The notes beneath the pieces were generated by a model that ran no database searches, was not told where the DNA came from, and was given only the letters and a program-made list of their open reading frames with translations. DNA of 14,743 bases from contig JALHUP010000233.1 of NCBI GenBank assembly GCA_022866585.1, positions 1-14,743 of the forward strand, in the 5' to 3' direction. Both the position numbers and the translations under genes were made by a program. The DNA comes from Candidatus Zixiibacteriota bacterium. Lineage in GTDB: Bacteria > Zixibacteria > MSB-5A5 > SM1-73. Below are positions 6,253 through 13,519 of this stretch, one piece after another. The stretch's first letter is position 1. Each line of letters opens with the position of its first letter.

Positions 6253-7131
6253 ATGAAGAAGATATTTTGGAAAATTCTTTTAGTGGTGATTACAGTTTGT
6301 TTCACTATGTCAATCGGCTTTGCTAAGAAAGAGGACTTAGAGAAAGTGCACAAGGAAATCAAATTTCAGGGTGAAAGGAAACTCAATGTAAAAATCGATT
6401 TCGGAGGAGGGATTATATATCTGGACAAAAATAATACCGGGGATATTCTGAATGCAGACTTTGAATATAATCCAGACAAATTCGATATGGACATAGATTA
6501 CGATAAAATTGAGGAAACAGGAAAGCTTTATTTACGCAGCAAATCCGAACATGGACACTTTGATCTGGAAACAGATGATAACTATTGGCATCTTGGATTC
6601 ACCGACACCATACCCATAGGTTTTGAAATGGAGGTAGGCGCCTGTGAAGCTGAATTCGATTTCACCGGACTAAAGATAAACAATTTAGACTTAGATTTAG
6701 GCGCATCCTCAACCCAGATAATTTTCAGAAAGCCCAATCCGGAACGAATTTCCGAAATCAACATAGATGCGGGAGCAAGCGAACTGAAAATAGAAGGATT
6801 GGGGAATGCCAATTTCGATAAACTCTCCTTTGATGGAGGAGTGGGAGATTTCACTTTGGACTTCAGGGGTGAATTGAGACATAAAGCCTATGTGGACATA
6901 GATGTGGGATTGGGAAGTCTCACTGTTCTTTTGCCTGAAAACATAGGCGTAAGGATTCGAAAAGAAGGTTCATTTCTTTCTTCTTTCTCCATAGATGAGG
7001 ATGAATTCCAAGAGGTGGAGTCCGATATTTATGAAAGTGAAAATTTCGGCAAAACCGAAGGGGAATTGATCTTCGATATAGAAATCGGTTTAGGCTCGGT
7101 CGAAATCGAATATATAGACCATTCTCTCTGA
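6253..7131 (+). CDS. Exported toastrack / LiaF-like protein
   Basis: A 292-residue protein with a signal peptide (MKKIFWKILLVVITVCFTMS, cleavage probably after residue 24). The mature part consists of repeated beta-hairpins marked by glycine pairs: DFGGGIIYL (49-57), EVGACEAEFD (127-136), DLGASSTQI (148-156), DAGASELKI (172-180), DGGVGDFTLDF (194-204), DVGLGSLTVLLP (217-228) and EIGLGSVEIEY (277-287). This pattern fits the toastrack (toast_rack_N/DUF2154-like) fold of LiaF and PspC-associated proteins. VGLGSLTVLLPENIGVRI is especially like the C-terminal domain of LiaF-type proteins. It follows the membrane protein by 14 bases with an AAAGGA ribosome binding site, and is the last gene of the ECF operon. 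It probably sits in the periplasm or on the outer face of the membrane. The exact role is unknown. Confidence 0.8.
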   Translation: MKKIFWKILLVVITVCFTMSIGFAKKEDLEKVHKEIKFQGERKLNVKIDFGGGIIYLDKNNTGDILNADFEYNPDKFDMDIDYDKIEETGKLYLRSKSEHGHFDLETDDNYWHLGFTDTIPIGFEMEVGACEAEFDFTGLKINNLDLDLGASSTQIIFRKPNPERISEINIDAGASELKIEGLGNANFDKLSFDGGVGDFTLDFRGELRHKAYVDIDVGLGSLTVLLPENIGVRIRKEGSFLSSFSIDEDEFQEVESDIYESENFGKTEGELIFDIEIGLGSVEIEYIDHSL

Positions 7132-7508
7132 GGACTACGTTATTTTAGCCGTTCATCGCCAATGTTACATCTGAATAAAATCAAGACGCAACCCTTTTTA
7201 ATTCCTCCTTAGGGCGGGACGAATCAATTTCTCTTTTTTAGGGATTTTGGGAAGGTAAGGTCCGCCCCGACCCAAAGTATCACTTAACCTAATATCTACT
7301 TTTCCTACGGACACAGACTTCGTGCTTACATCAAGCGCAATTTAGTCACCCGGGGATCTATGATCACCTCATCTTGCTCAGAATCCAATTATCCATGCTT
7401 TTTCTTCGACCGGGCAGATGCGTCAGAAAATTATATTTCTCTCCCTCAATTTAAAAGACACCTATCCTCTTCTCCCCCTACCCCCTTTTTTTGATAGGTA
7501 AGATATTT
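7132..7508. other. Intergenic region between convergent genes
   Basis: 377 bases without a credible gene, between the end of the ECF operon and the end of the RRM gene. It contains a GC-rich inverted pair (GGGCGGGAC near 7213-7221 and GTCCGCCC near 7260-7267, with a bulge and a long loop). Close to the RRM stop there is an ACCTATC/GATAGGT pair (7460-7466/7493-7499) around a C/T-rich loop, which leftward is followed by GTCTTTT and may terminate the RRM transcript. I see no promoter or RNA gene. Confidence 0.5.
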
Positions 7509-7829
7509 TTACCAGCGCTGGCGTCTCTCTCGAAAATCTCTTCTGCCGCCACCACGGGGTCCACCCCCACCACGGGGCCCACCACCACCACTCTGCCTCT
7601 GTGGTCGGGCCTCATCCACCTTCATAGATTGACCGTCTAATTCGGATCCATCCAAATCATCTTTGGCTTTTTGGGCTGCCTCCTTCGATTCCATCTCCAC
7701 AAAACCAAAGCCTCTCCCCTCCATAATCCTCACAGAAAGAACATTTCCGGATTCAGCAAACTTCTGTCTCAACCCATCCTCTGTGGTGCGATAGCTCAGA
7801 TTACCCACGTAAAGCTTGGTGGTATTCAT
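7509..7829 (-). CDS. RRM-domain RNA-binding protein with RGG tail
   Basis: A 106-residue RNA-binding protein. One RNA recognition motif fills residues 4-75, with RNP2 KLYVGNL (5-11) and RNP1 GRGFGFVEM (38-46), including the aromatic residues that stack on RNA (Y7, F41, F43). The tail (78-106) is rich in glycine and arginine (GGGGPRGGGG, then PRGGGRRDFRERRQRW). This is the architecture of bacterial cold-inducible RRM proteins, thought to act as RNA chaperones. Length is normal. The ATG has an AAGGAG ribosome binding site 5 bases upstream. A promoter at 8117-8145 implies a leader of about 280 bases, common for cold-shock-type genes. It lies downstream of rpoD on the same strand but is separated from it by a strong hairpin and its own promoter. 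Confidence 0.92.
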   Translation of the reverse strand: MNTTKLYVGNLSYRTTEDGLRQKFAESGNVLSVRIMEGRGFGFVEMESKEAAQKAKDDLDGSELDGQSMKVDEARPQRQSGGGGPRGGGGPRGGGRRDFRERRQRW

Positions 7830-8110
7830 TGCTTCTCCTTAGGTTTAAAAGATTTTAGCACAACGCCCGGTATATAGGTTCGCCAAGCCCACTACAAGTC
7901 TGAGCTACGAGCCCCCGCAAACGCAAACCAAGACAGACATCCCGTGTTATGTGCCGTTAACTACTTTCTATTTTTTAATTCTCAAATTAGGGTGCAACTA
8001 TCGAAAATAGTGCGCCCGTCGGATGAAACCGCACTTAATAAGTATCAAAAATATCTTTTGTGGACACCCAAATAAAATTTATCACTCCTGTGAACAAGTA
8101 GAACCTCAAA
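7830..8110 (-). promoter_or_regulatory. Long structured 5' leader of the RRM gene
   Basis: About 280 transcribed bases precede the RRM start codon. Visible structure includes a strong hairpin pairing 7990-8001 (GGGTGCAACTAT) with 8007-8017 (ATAGTGCGCCC) around a short loop. Leftward, there is also a GGTTTGC...GCGAACC pair (near 7926-7920 and 7884-7878) framing the segment with CTCGTAGCTCAG. Long structured leaders that respond to temperature or to the protein product are known for cold-shock genes; here that is inference. No ORF with a credible start lies in it. Confidence 0.45.
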
Positions 8111-8116
8111 CATTAT

Positions 8117-8145
8117 ATAATATAGTCAAACCATTCAAACGTCAA
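8117..8145 (-). promoter_or_regulatory. Promoter of the RRM gene
   Basis: Leftward: -35 TTGACG (8145-8140), a 17-base spacer and -10 TATTAT (8122-8117), with start near 8110. The very AT-rich -10 region also contains an overlapping TATAAT-like sequence. Confidence 0.65.
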
Positions 8146-8176
8146 GCAAAATATTTTAAAATTTTTGTTTCACAAC

Positions 8177-8213
8177 CGGAAAACCCTGGATTTTGAAAAT
8201 CCAGGGTTTTCCG
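8177..8213 (-). terminator. Perfect 18-bp hairpin after rpoD
   Basis: CGGAAAACCCTGGATTTT (8177-8194) is the exact reverse complement of 8196-8213 with a single base between, the strongest hairpin in the window. It lies 25 bases after the rpoD stop. Leftward the next bases are GTTGTGAAACAAAAATTT, so it lacks a classical U-tract right at the stem. Its position between rpoD and the RRM promoter fits a terminator, possibly aided by Rho, or an mRNA-stabilising 3' hairpin. Confidence 0.65.
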
Positions 8214-8238
8214 CTCTTTTAAAACTTTTCCCAATTTT

Positions 8239-9093
8239 TTAATCCAGGTAAGCTCGCAGGGATTTGCTGCGGGAGGCATGCCTTAATCTCCGGATGGCTT
8301 TCTCCTTTATCTGCCTTACCCTTTCGCGAGTGAGATTGAATCTGGCTCCGATCTCCTCCAAGGTTAAAGCCTTTTCGTGATTCAATCCGAAGTAGAGATT
8401 GATTACCTCAGCCTCTCTGGATGAGAGGGTATCTAAGGCTTTTTCTATTTCCAGTCTTAAAGATTCATCCAACAAAGCCTCATCCGGAGCGGGCTGAAAT
8501 TCATCCTCTAAAACGTCCATCAGGCTGTTGTCCTCGGAGGTGGAGAAGGGAGCATCTAAAGAGAGATGGCTGTTGGAGATTTTTAAGGTGTCCGAAACTT
8601 CAACTGCGGTCAACTCCAGCTCCCTGGCGATTTCATCAGGCGAAGGTTCCCTTCCATATTCCTGCTCCAGTGAGCTGGAGATTTTGCCAATCTTGTGTAA
8701 GGTACCAACCCGGTTTAGGGGCAATCTCACAATGCGAGACTGCTCAGCTAAAGCCTGCAGGACCGCCTGTCTGATCCACCAAACCGCATAGGAGATGAAT
8801 TTGAATCCGCGGGTTTCATCAAACCTTTTAGCCGCTTTGATCAACCCGATGTTCCCCTCGTTGATCAAATCGGCTAAGGAGAGACCCTGATTCTGATACT
8901 GTTTAGCTACAGAGACCACGAATCTCAAATTTGCCTTGGTCAACCTTTCCAAAGCATCCTGGTCACCCTCTTTAATCTTTTTAGCTAATTCCACCTCCTC
9001 TTGCGCGCTGATCAGTCGAGTCTGTCCTATCTCTCTTAGATATAGATCTAAAGATCTATCCTCCTCTCTATACCTTTTTACCTGTTTTGCCAA
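8239..9093 (-). CDS. rpoD: Housekeeping RNA polymerase sigma factor
   Basis: A 284-residue group 1 sigma-70 factor. Region 1.2 covers about residues 14-43 (SLDLYLREIG). Region 2 covers about 51-124 and is nearly invariant: LTKANLRFVVSVAKQYQNQG (51-70), DLINEGNIGLIKAAKRFD (75-92), FKFISYAVWWIRQA (97-110). Region 3 covers about 125-200. Region 4 covers about 215-280 with the helix-turn-helix TLEEIGARFNLTRERVRQIK (244-263). Region 1.1 is absent, as in the short RpoD of Bacteroidetes and several candidate phyla. It recruits core polymerase to most promoters; the TTGACA/TATAAT-like sites in this window are presumably its targets. The start is a TTG at 9093 with a strong AAGGAG site 9 bases upstream. 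It lies 43 bases downstream of an htrA gene on the same strand and is probably cotranscribed with it. An RpoS-like paralogue cannot be excluded, but residue conservation favours the housekeeping factor. Confidence 0.88.
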   Translation of the reverse strand: MAKQVKRYREEDRSLDLYLREIGQTRLISAQEEVELAKKIKEGDQDALERLTKANLRFVVSVAKQYQNQGLSLADLINEGNIGLIKAAKRFDETRGFKFISYAVWWIRQAVLQALAEQSRIVRLPLNRVGTLHKIGKISSSLEQEYGREPSPDEIARELELTAVEVSDTLKISNSHLSLDAPFSTSEDNSLMDVLEDEFQPAPDEALLDESLRLEIEKALDTLSSREAEVINLYFGLNHEKALTLEEIGARFNLTRERVRQIKEKAIRRLRHASRSKSLRAYLD

Positions 9094-9109
9094 TTAAGAA
9101 CCACTCCTT

Positions 9110-9135
9110 CCCAGGCGGGTCTTCGTCTTCCTGGG
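9110..9135 (-). promoter_or_regulatory. Intercistronic hairpin between htrA and rpoD
   Basis: CCCAGG (9110-9115) pairs with CCTGGG (9130-9135) around a 14-base loop. The stem begins right after the htrA stop codon and ends just before the rpoD ribosome binding site. It may attenuate read-through or adjust the ratio of the two products. No separate rpoD promoter is visible within the 43-base gap. Confidence 0.4.
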
Positions 9136-9136
9136 T

Positions 9137-10723
9137 TTAAGGTTTCACCGCAATAAAAAGAGCTTCCCCGCCTCTTGATACTAAAAAGAGTATAGGTTTT
9201 TCCCTATTCTTAAGCGACTTAGTAACCTTTTTGTAATCATCCATATTTTTGATTTCCTCATTATCGATCTTCGTAATGATGTCCCCCTCTACGAATCGGC
9301 TCTCTTCAGCCGAGCTTCCTTCTTCGACTCTCAAGACAATAACCCCCGGTTGAAACTTTACGTTAAATTGAGTGGCTAAAGCTTGAGTGCAGGTGGCGAC
9401 TTCTAAACCTAACCAATTTTCTTTCTTCTCCTCTTTTGGTTTTTCTTCTGTTACGGAAGCCGTGAATTTGTCTCTATCCGCCAAAGTTACATCTTTCGAA
9501 ACTCTCTTTCCTTCTCTTAAAATATCCAGGGCAATCTTTTGGCCCGGGCCAGCGGCTGCTACCATCATCCTGAAGTTTTGACCTTTCTCCACCTTTTTTC
9601 CGTTGAACCCGATGATAACGTCCCCAACCTTTATGCCGGCTTTCTCCGCAGGGGTATCTGATTGCACCTGCCTAACCAATACTCCCTCAATAGAAGGAAG
9701 ATTCAGGGCATCTGCCGTGTTTTTATCCATCTCCTGAAAAGATATTCCCAGAAAACCGCGGGAGACCTTCCCTTTTTCCACCAGATCCGGTATCACCCAT
9801 TTGGCCAGATTTATCGGAATGGCAAAACCGATTCCTATATTGAAGCTCATTCCAGTGGGATTGGTTATGGCAGAATTTATCCCGATCACCTGTCCCCTAA
9901 TGTTCACTAAGGGACCTCCACTATTTCCCGGATTTATGGATGCATCGGTCTGAATGTAATTTTGATAATTGGGGGTCTCTTCTGGACCAAACTCTAAGTT
10001 GCTTCGACCCTTAGCGCTCACCACCCCCACGGTGACCGTTCTGTCCAAGCCCAATTGGGGAAATGGATTTCCGATAGCCATCACCCATTCTCCCACTCTT
10101 AATGAGTCCGAGTCTCCGAATTCGACCGTGGGAAGATCGGTCCCGGCCTCGATTTTCAGCACAGCTATATCGGTATCTTTATCCAGCCCCACCACTTTTG
10201 CCTTATATTGACTGCCGTCTGGAAGTTTCACCGATATATTATCTGCTCCAGCCACCACGTGATTATTGGTTAAAACATATCCTTCTTTTCCAAAGATAAA
10301 GCCGGAACCCAAGCTCTGCGCTTTCTGAGTTTGAGGTAGTTTTCTTTCTGGGACTTCCCCAAAAAATCTACGGAAGAAATCCTCAAACGGCAAATATTCA
10401 AGATCCCTTCGCTCCACGATCTTTTCCGCGCTTATGTTGACCACTGCCGGGCTTACCTTCTCTGCCACCGCCACAAAAGGATTCTCTTGGTCGACCACAA
10501 GCTCCTGCTTGGAAATCCCGCCAGAGACGAGATTGGAAACAGGCAATACACTCGGATTGTCCAGAGGATCCCCGAAGGAGTTTTTAGCTTCATGGACGGC
10601 CTTGGACTGTGAAGACCAATTGAAATTTGACGCAACAAGTATACCAATGCAGATAAAAAGAACGGCAAAAGGAATATAAATTAAAAGTCTTTTTGCCTTG
10701 CCCAGGATACCTTTATCCCTCAA
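9137..10723 (-). CDS. HtrA/Do-type periplasmic serine protease with two PDZ domains
   Basis: A 528-residue protease of the DegP/DegQ family (S1C). One N-terminal signal-anchor helix (about residues 12-31) places the rest in the periplasm. The trypsin-like domain (about 85-315) has the complete triad: H155 in LTNNHVV, D185 in DTDIAVLKI and S268 in NPGNSGGP. Two PDZ domains follow: about 325-415 (core SRGFLGISF, GVLVRQVQSDTPAEKAGI) and about 435-528 (NWLGLEVA, GVIVLRVEEGSSAEES). It should degrade or refold damaged envelope proteins. The start is a TTG at 10723, chosen for the GGGAGGGA ribosome binding site at the right distance and the lack of any better upstream start. A near-consensus promoter lies at 10755-10783. 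It is transcribed into rpoD and is divergent from a second htrA-like gene. Confidence 0.93.
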   Translation of the reverse strand: MRDKGILGKAKRLLIYIPFAVLFICIGILVASNFNWSSQSKAVHEAKNSFGDPLDNPSVLPVSNLVSGGISKQELVVDQENPFVAVAEKVSPAVVNISAEKIVERRDLEYLPFEDFFRRFFGEVPERKLPQTQKAQSLGSGFIFGKEGYVLTNNHVVAGADNISVKLPDGSQYKAKVVGLDKDTDIAVLKIEAGTDLPTVEFGDSDSLRVGEWVMAIGNPFPQLGLDRTVTVGVVSAKGRSNLEFGPEETPNYQNYIQTDASINPGNSGGPLVNIRGQVIGINSAITNPTGMSFNIGIGFAIPINLAKWVIPDLVEKGKVSRGFLGISFQEMDKNTADALNLPSIEGVLVRQVQSDTPAEKAGIKVGDVIIGFNGKKVEKGQNFRMMVAAAGPGQKIALDILREGKRVSKDVTLADRDKFTASVTEEKPKEEKKENWLGLEVATCTQALATQFNVKFQPGVIVLRVEEGSSAEESRFVEGDIITKIDNEEIKNMDDYKKVTKSLKNREKPILFLVSRGGEALFIAVKP

Positions 10724-10754
10724 AACTTATCCCTCCCAAAATTAGAGAATTTTT

Positions 10755-10783
10755 TTTATAGCCCCAAATTTTTATTTTGTCAA
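10755..10783 (-). promoter_or_regulatory. Promoter of the leftward htrA gene (and probably rpoD)
   Basis: Leftward: a perfect -35 TTGACA (10783-10778), a 17-base spacer and -10 TATAAA (10760-10755). The start would be near 10748, giving a short leader of about 25 bases that contains the GGGAGGGA ribosome binding site. Confidence 0.75.
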
Positions 10784-11050
10784 GAGAAAAAACGCCTCAT
10801 TATCAGAAATTTATTTCAATCCCCCTTATTTTTTCAATTTTCCTTTTCCGCTTCACCTATCCCTGCAAATGCTTGCATACAAAATGCAAAATAGTATACG
10901 CTTCTACTTTCATTCCGTTGCAAACAAATTTTACCCTATTTGAAAAAATCTAAGAGTTCATCTTCGAAAGATGTATCGGGTTAACCGGTGCATTTACTTT
11001 TACAAATCGGAGGAATGCGTTTAGTTTCAAAATCTCATTTTATTTTTCAC

Positions 11051-11080
11051 TTGACCTTCAAACTTACCGATATTTATTGT
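11051..11080 (+). promoter_or_regulatory. Candidate promoter of the rightward htrA-like gene
   Basis: TTGACC (11051-11056), an 18-base spacer and TATTGT (11075-11080). It is weaker than the leftward promoters here, but correctly placed about 75 bases before the ATG at 11161. Confidence 0.4.
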
Positions 11081-11160
11081 AAATCCGTATTTGAATAAAA
11101 AGTCTTTCGTCTTGAGAGTCGGTTGGCAGGAGAATACTTATAATTTAGGAGGAAATTCGT

Positions 11161-12576
11161 ATGAATGCTTCACAAATGAAAAAATTGATTTCTCTTTTTT
11201 CCCTCATCGCTTTGGGGTTATTCTTTTTTGGTTTTAATCCGTCCGGATTATCAGGTGTTCAGGCTAAAAACAATAGTTCCGACCAGCTTATCACAAATCC
11301 AAAAATCCTTAAGCTATTCGATGATTTGCAGGATGTGATCATTTCGGTCTCCAACACCATCAAACCTGCGGTGGTGCATATTGAAGTGGTTCAAAAGTCC
11401 GGGCAGTTCAAATATAAATCCTTAGCTTCCGGTCTGATAGTGGATGAGCGGGGGTATATTCTTACCAATGATCATGTGGTGGACAAAGCCCAGAGCATAA
11501 CCGTCACCCTTGCCAGCAAAATTGAATATCCCGCAGAGATCATCGGAACAGACAAGCAGACCGATTTAGCTGTAATCCAGATAAAAACCCAGGAAAGTCT
11601 CTTCGTTGCAAAATTGGGGAATTCGGACGAGGTGAAAGTTGGCGAATGGGTGATTGCCGTGGGTAATCCTTATGGATTTGACCGAACCGTTTCCTTCGGA
11701 ATAGTGAGCGGCAAAGGAAGGGTCTTTCCTAATCTTCCTCTTGAAACCCAATTGATCAACGATTTCATCCAGACCGATGCGGCCATCGATCCGGGTTCGT
11801 CCGGTGGTCCTCTGGTAAATCTGAAAGGCGAGGTGATCGGGATAAACTCCATAGGTTTTGGCAGGGGGCAGGGATTCACCATTCCCATAAATACAGCTAA
11901 CGAGGTTAAAAACAAGCTTCTGACCACCGGAACTATTGACCGGGGCTGGATCGGAATCGTCATCCAGCCTCTAAGCCGGGATTATGCCAAATATTACAAT
12001 AAACCGGATCTGGAAGGAATTCTTATAGGTGACGTTATCCCCGACTCGCCGGCTGAAAAAGCCGGGCTTCTACCCGGGGATATAATCGTTGAATATATGG
12101 GCGAAAAAGTCTCTGCGGAAAAGGAGGAGGATTTAAACAAATTTCAGTTTTTGATCTCGCAAAGCAAAGTAGGAGAGCCTGCTTTAATAAAGATCGTAAG
12201 ATATGGAGTTGCGGTGAACATGACCGTGGAAGTTGCCCGACAGCCCAAGGTGAAAGCGGACGAATATGAAACCAGCTTCGGCTTTACGGTGAAGGAGATC
12301 ACCGATGCAATTTATAGAGATTATATGCTGGAGGACAAAGAAGGGGTTTTAGTCTCCTATGTGGAGGTGGGAGGAGCCGCCAGCACCGCCCAATTGCAGG
12401 AAGACGATATCATAATAAAAGTGGGAAAATTCGAGATTAAGAATTTGGACGACTTTAAGAAAAGCCTGGAGCAAGTTAAAAACGAAAAGCAAATAATGTT
12501 GACCGTAAAGAGAGGGAAAAACAAACAATTCGTCCTCCTTTTACCGGAAGAAGAAAAGAAGGAGAAGACAGAATAA
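11161..12576 (+). CDS. Second HtrA-like periplasmic serine protease
   Basis: A 471-residue S1C serine protease. A signal peptide occupies about residues 7-35 (hydrophobic core followed by GVQA, a likely cleavage site). The protease domain (about 50-258) carries H105 in LTNDHVV, D135 in QTDLAVIQI and S214 in IDPGSSGGP. The residue before the nucleophile is S rather than the N of the partner protein. PDZ domains follow at about 262-358 (RGWIGIVIQP, GILIGDVIPDSPAEKAGL) and, more weakly, at about 370-460 (GVLVSYVEVGGAAS, EDDIIIKVG). The ATG follows AGGAGGAAA, the best ribosome binding site in the window. It is divergent from the longer htrA gene and quite different from it in sequence, so this is not a recent duplication. 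Likely role: envelope protein quality control with a distinct substrate range. Confidence 0.92.
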   Translation: MNASQMKKLISLFSLIALGLFFFGFNPSGLSGVQAKNNSSDQLITNPKILKLFDDLQDVIISVSNTIKPAVVHIEVVQKSGQFKYKSLASGLIVDERGYILTNDHVVDKAQSITVTLASKIEYPAEIIGTDKQTDLAVIQIKTQESLFVAKLGNSDEVKVGEWVIAVGNPYGFDRTVSFGIVSGKGRVFPNLPLETQLINDFIQTDAAIDPGSSGGPLVNLKGEVIGINSIGFGRGQGFTIPINTANEVKNKLLTTGTIDRGWIGIVIQPLSRDYAKYYNKPDLEGILIGDVIPDSPAEKAGLLPGDIIVEYMGEKVSAEKEEDLNKFQFLISQSKVGEPALIKIVRYGVAVNMTVEVARQPKVKADEYETSFGFTVKEITDAIYRDYMLEDKEGVLVSYVEVGGAASTAQLQEDDIIIKVGKFEIKNLDDFKKSLEQVKNEKQIMLTVKRGKNKQFVLLLPEEEKKEKTE

Positions 12577-12586
12577 CTCTACTGGT

Positions 12587-12614
12587 CCCCGTTGGTGAGG
12601 AGCACCGACAGGGG
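12587..12614 (+). terminator. Palindromic hairpin after the second htrA-like gene
   Basis: CCCCGTTGGTG (12587-12597) pairs with CACCGACAGGGG (12603-12614) around AGGAG, with one bulge and one G-T pair. It begins 10 bases after the stop codon. There is no T-run, so it may be a 3' stabilising hairpin or a member of a dispersed palindrome family rather than a classical terminator. Confidence 0.45.
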
Positions 12615-12634
12615 GCAAGAGCTTCTAAAAGTAG

Positions 12635-12773
12635 GGTTTCGTGTGTTTCGTGCCTTTTACGTGTTTCTAAGAATTTTTTTAATTTTTTTATTCCTTTTGT
12701 TAAGGTGAAGAAAAACAAGGGGATACAAAAGGTGCCCCTGTGTGTTTCGTGGCTTTCGTGCCTTTCGTGTGTT
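12635..12773. repeat. Two blocks of TTTCGTG simple repeat
   Basis: Degenerate units of (G/C)TTTCGTG occur in two blocks: 12635-12667 and 12740-12773. Read leftward they are CACGAAA units, and a frame across them encodes runs like RHETHE, which gives spurious ORFs. Such repeats are common intergenic elements in environmental genomes. The second block begins at the stop codon of the hypothetical gene at 12772-13287. Confidence 0.6.
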
Positions 12774-13287
12774 ATCCCGAAGAAAAAATTTCTATCATTT
12801 GATCGATCTGTTCTTCGTTCCATAGGATGGCGGAATTGTTTCCGGCTCTTGCCTTCTGGAATCCCATGGTGGAAAGGAGCCTGCCAATCCGCTGATAAGT
12901 AAGATGGCATTCCTCGGATTTTTCTTGGTTATAAGCGTCGGTGATGGTCTTCGCCGGAAGCATACCATTTTTTACTTCATATTTGAGCCGGATTATGGTT
13001 CTCAGGATTTGAGCCTGGAGATTTTCTGTTTTTTCCAGACTCTCTTTCCTTTGTAATTCGGACCTTCTTATCTCGTCTATTTCCTGCCAAAACGTTTTTT
13101 CGGCCTCAGAAGTTTTAACCAATTTCTGCTTAAGCTGAATAGCTTTTAAGGCATCCTGGACTTTTGGCTCAAAGGAGTTCTCTTCTAATCTTTTAATGAT
13201 CTTGTCGATTAGTATTTCTACGAGCTTCAAATCGTTAGGCTCTTCCCTTCGACAAGACTCAGGGTCGGTATCAATCAGACCGTTCAT
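12772..13287 (-). CDS. Hypothetical protein with C-terminal winged-helix-like region
   Basis: A 171-residue protein that I cannot name. Residues 18-105 are highly charged and helical, probably a coiled coil (KLVEILIDKIIKRLEE, then LRTIIRLKYEVKNG at about 95-108). The C-terminal part (about 108-168) has the shape seen at the end of phage-type primases and similar DNA-binding proteins: ITDAYNQEK, then TYQRIGRLLSTMGFQKARAG (130-149), then a beta-wing AILWNEEQIDQMIEIF (153-168). I chose the ATG at 13287 because GGAAAGGA lies 8 bases before it; a GTG at 13323 would add 12 residues. Codons 8-14 (DPESCRR) are made by a dispersed palindrome repeat (13246-13265). The stop lies at the edge of another repeat block. 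It may be a domesticated fragment of a mobile element; that is inference. Confidence 0.6.
   Translation of the reverse strand: MNGLIDTDPESCRREEPNDLKLVEILIDKIIKRLEENSFEPKVQDALKAIQLKQKLVKTSEAEKTFWQEIDEIRRSELQRKESLEKTENLQAQILRTIIRLKYEVKNGMLPAKTITDAYNQEKSEECHLTYQRIGRLLSTMGFQKARAGNNSAILWNEEQIDQMIEIFSSG
13246..13265. repeat. Dispersed palindromic repeat inside a coding region
   Basis: CCTTCGACAAGACTCAGGGT is a variant, with one extra A, of the unit found in opposite orientation at 13520-13596. It lies inside the first codons of the hypothetical gene at 12772-13287 and adds DPESCRR to its N-terminal region. Confidence 0.55.
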
Positions 13288-13519
13288 ATCAAACATCCTT
13301 TCCGCCAAAATGGTTAGCTTCACTCACGATTGGCTTAACTATTTTGTTTATAAAAGGTTAGAGTATTTTTACCATAGCGATTCGATCAAGCTGTCATTGG
13401 GTGACTTCGTATTTGGTCTCCCATATACAGGCGCCCTATCTCTTTCACCATCAAAGTTCGAGTGATTTTGGTTTCCTGGCGTGGAGGTGGGAAATAAGAG
13501 GATTTGTCAAGCAGGCTAT

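Larger units (their letters stand above)
10724..11160. other. Divergent regulatory region between two htrA genes
   Basis: 437 bases of AT-rich sequence with no credible gene. It holds a strong leftward promoter near one end and a weaker rightward candidate near the other (both listed separately). Between them lie a repeated ATGC motif (TGCTTGCATAC and AAATGCAAAATAG near 10869-10895) and a small CATCTT/AAGATG hairpin near 10962-10976. No operator or riboswitch is recognisable. Confidence 0.45.

Noticed and set aside
7878..7926. A tRNA-like stretch in the RRM leader (leftward, GGCTCGTAGCTCAG)
   Set aside because: The start resembles a tRNA D-arm, but no T-arm (GTTCRA-type), no matching acceptor stem and no plausible anticodon arm follow at the right spacing.
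12476..12910. A 144-codon leftward ORF rich in RHETHE-like residues
   Set aside because: It is the translation of the TTTCGTG repeat blocks and overlaps the ends of two better genes; no ribosome binding site or family resemblance.
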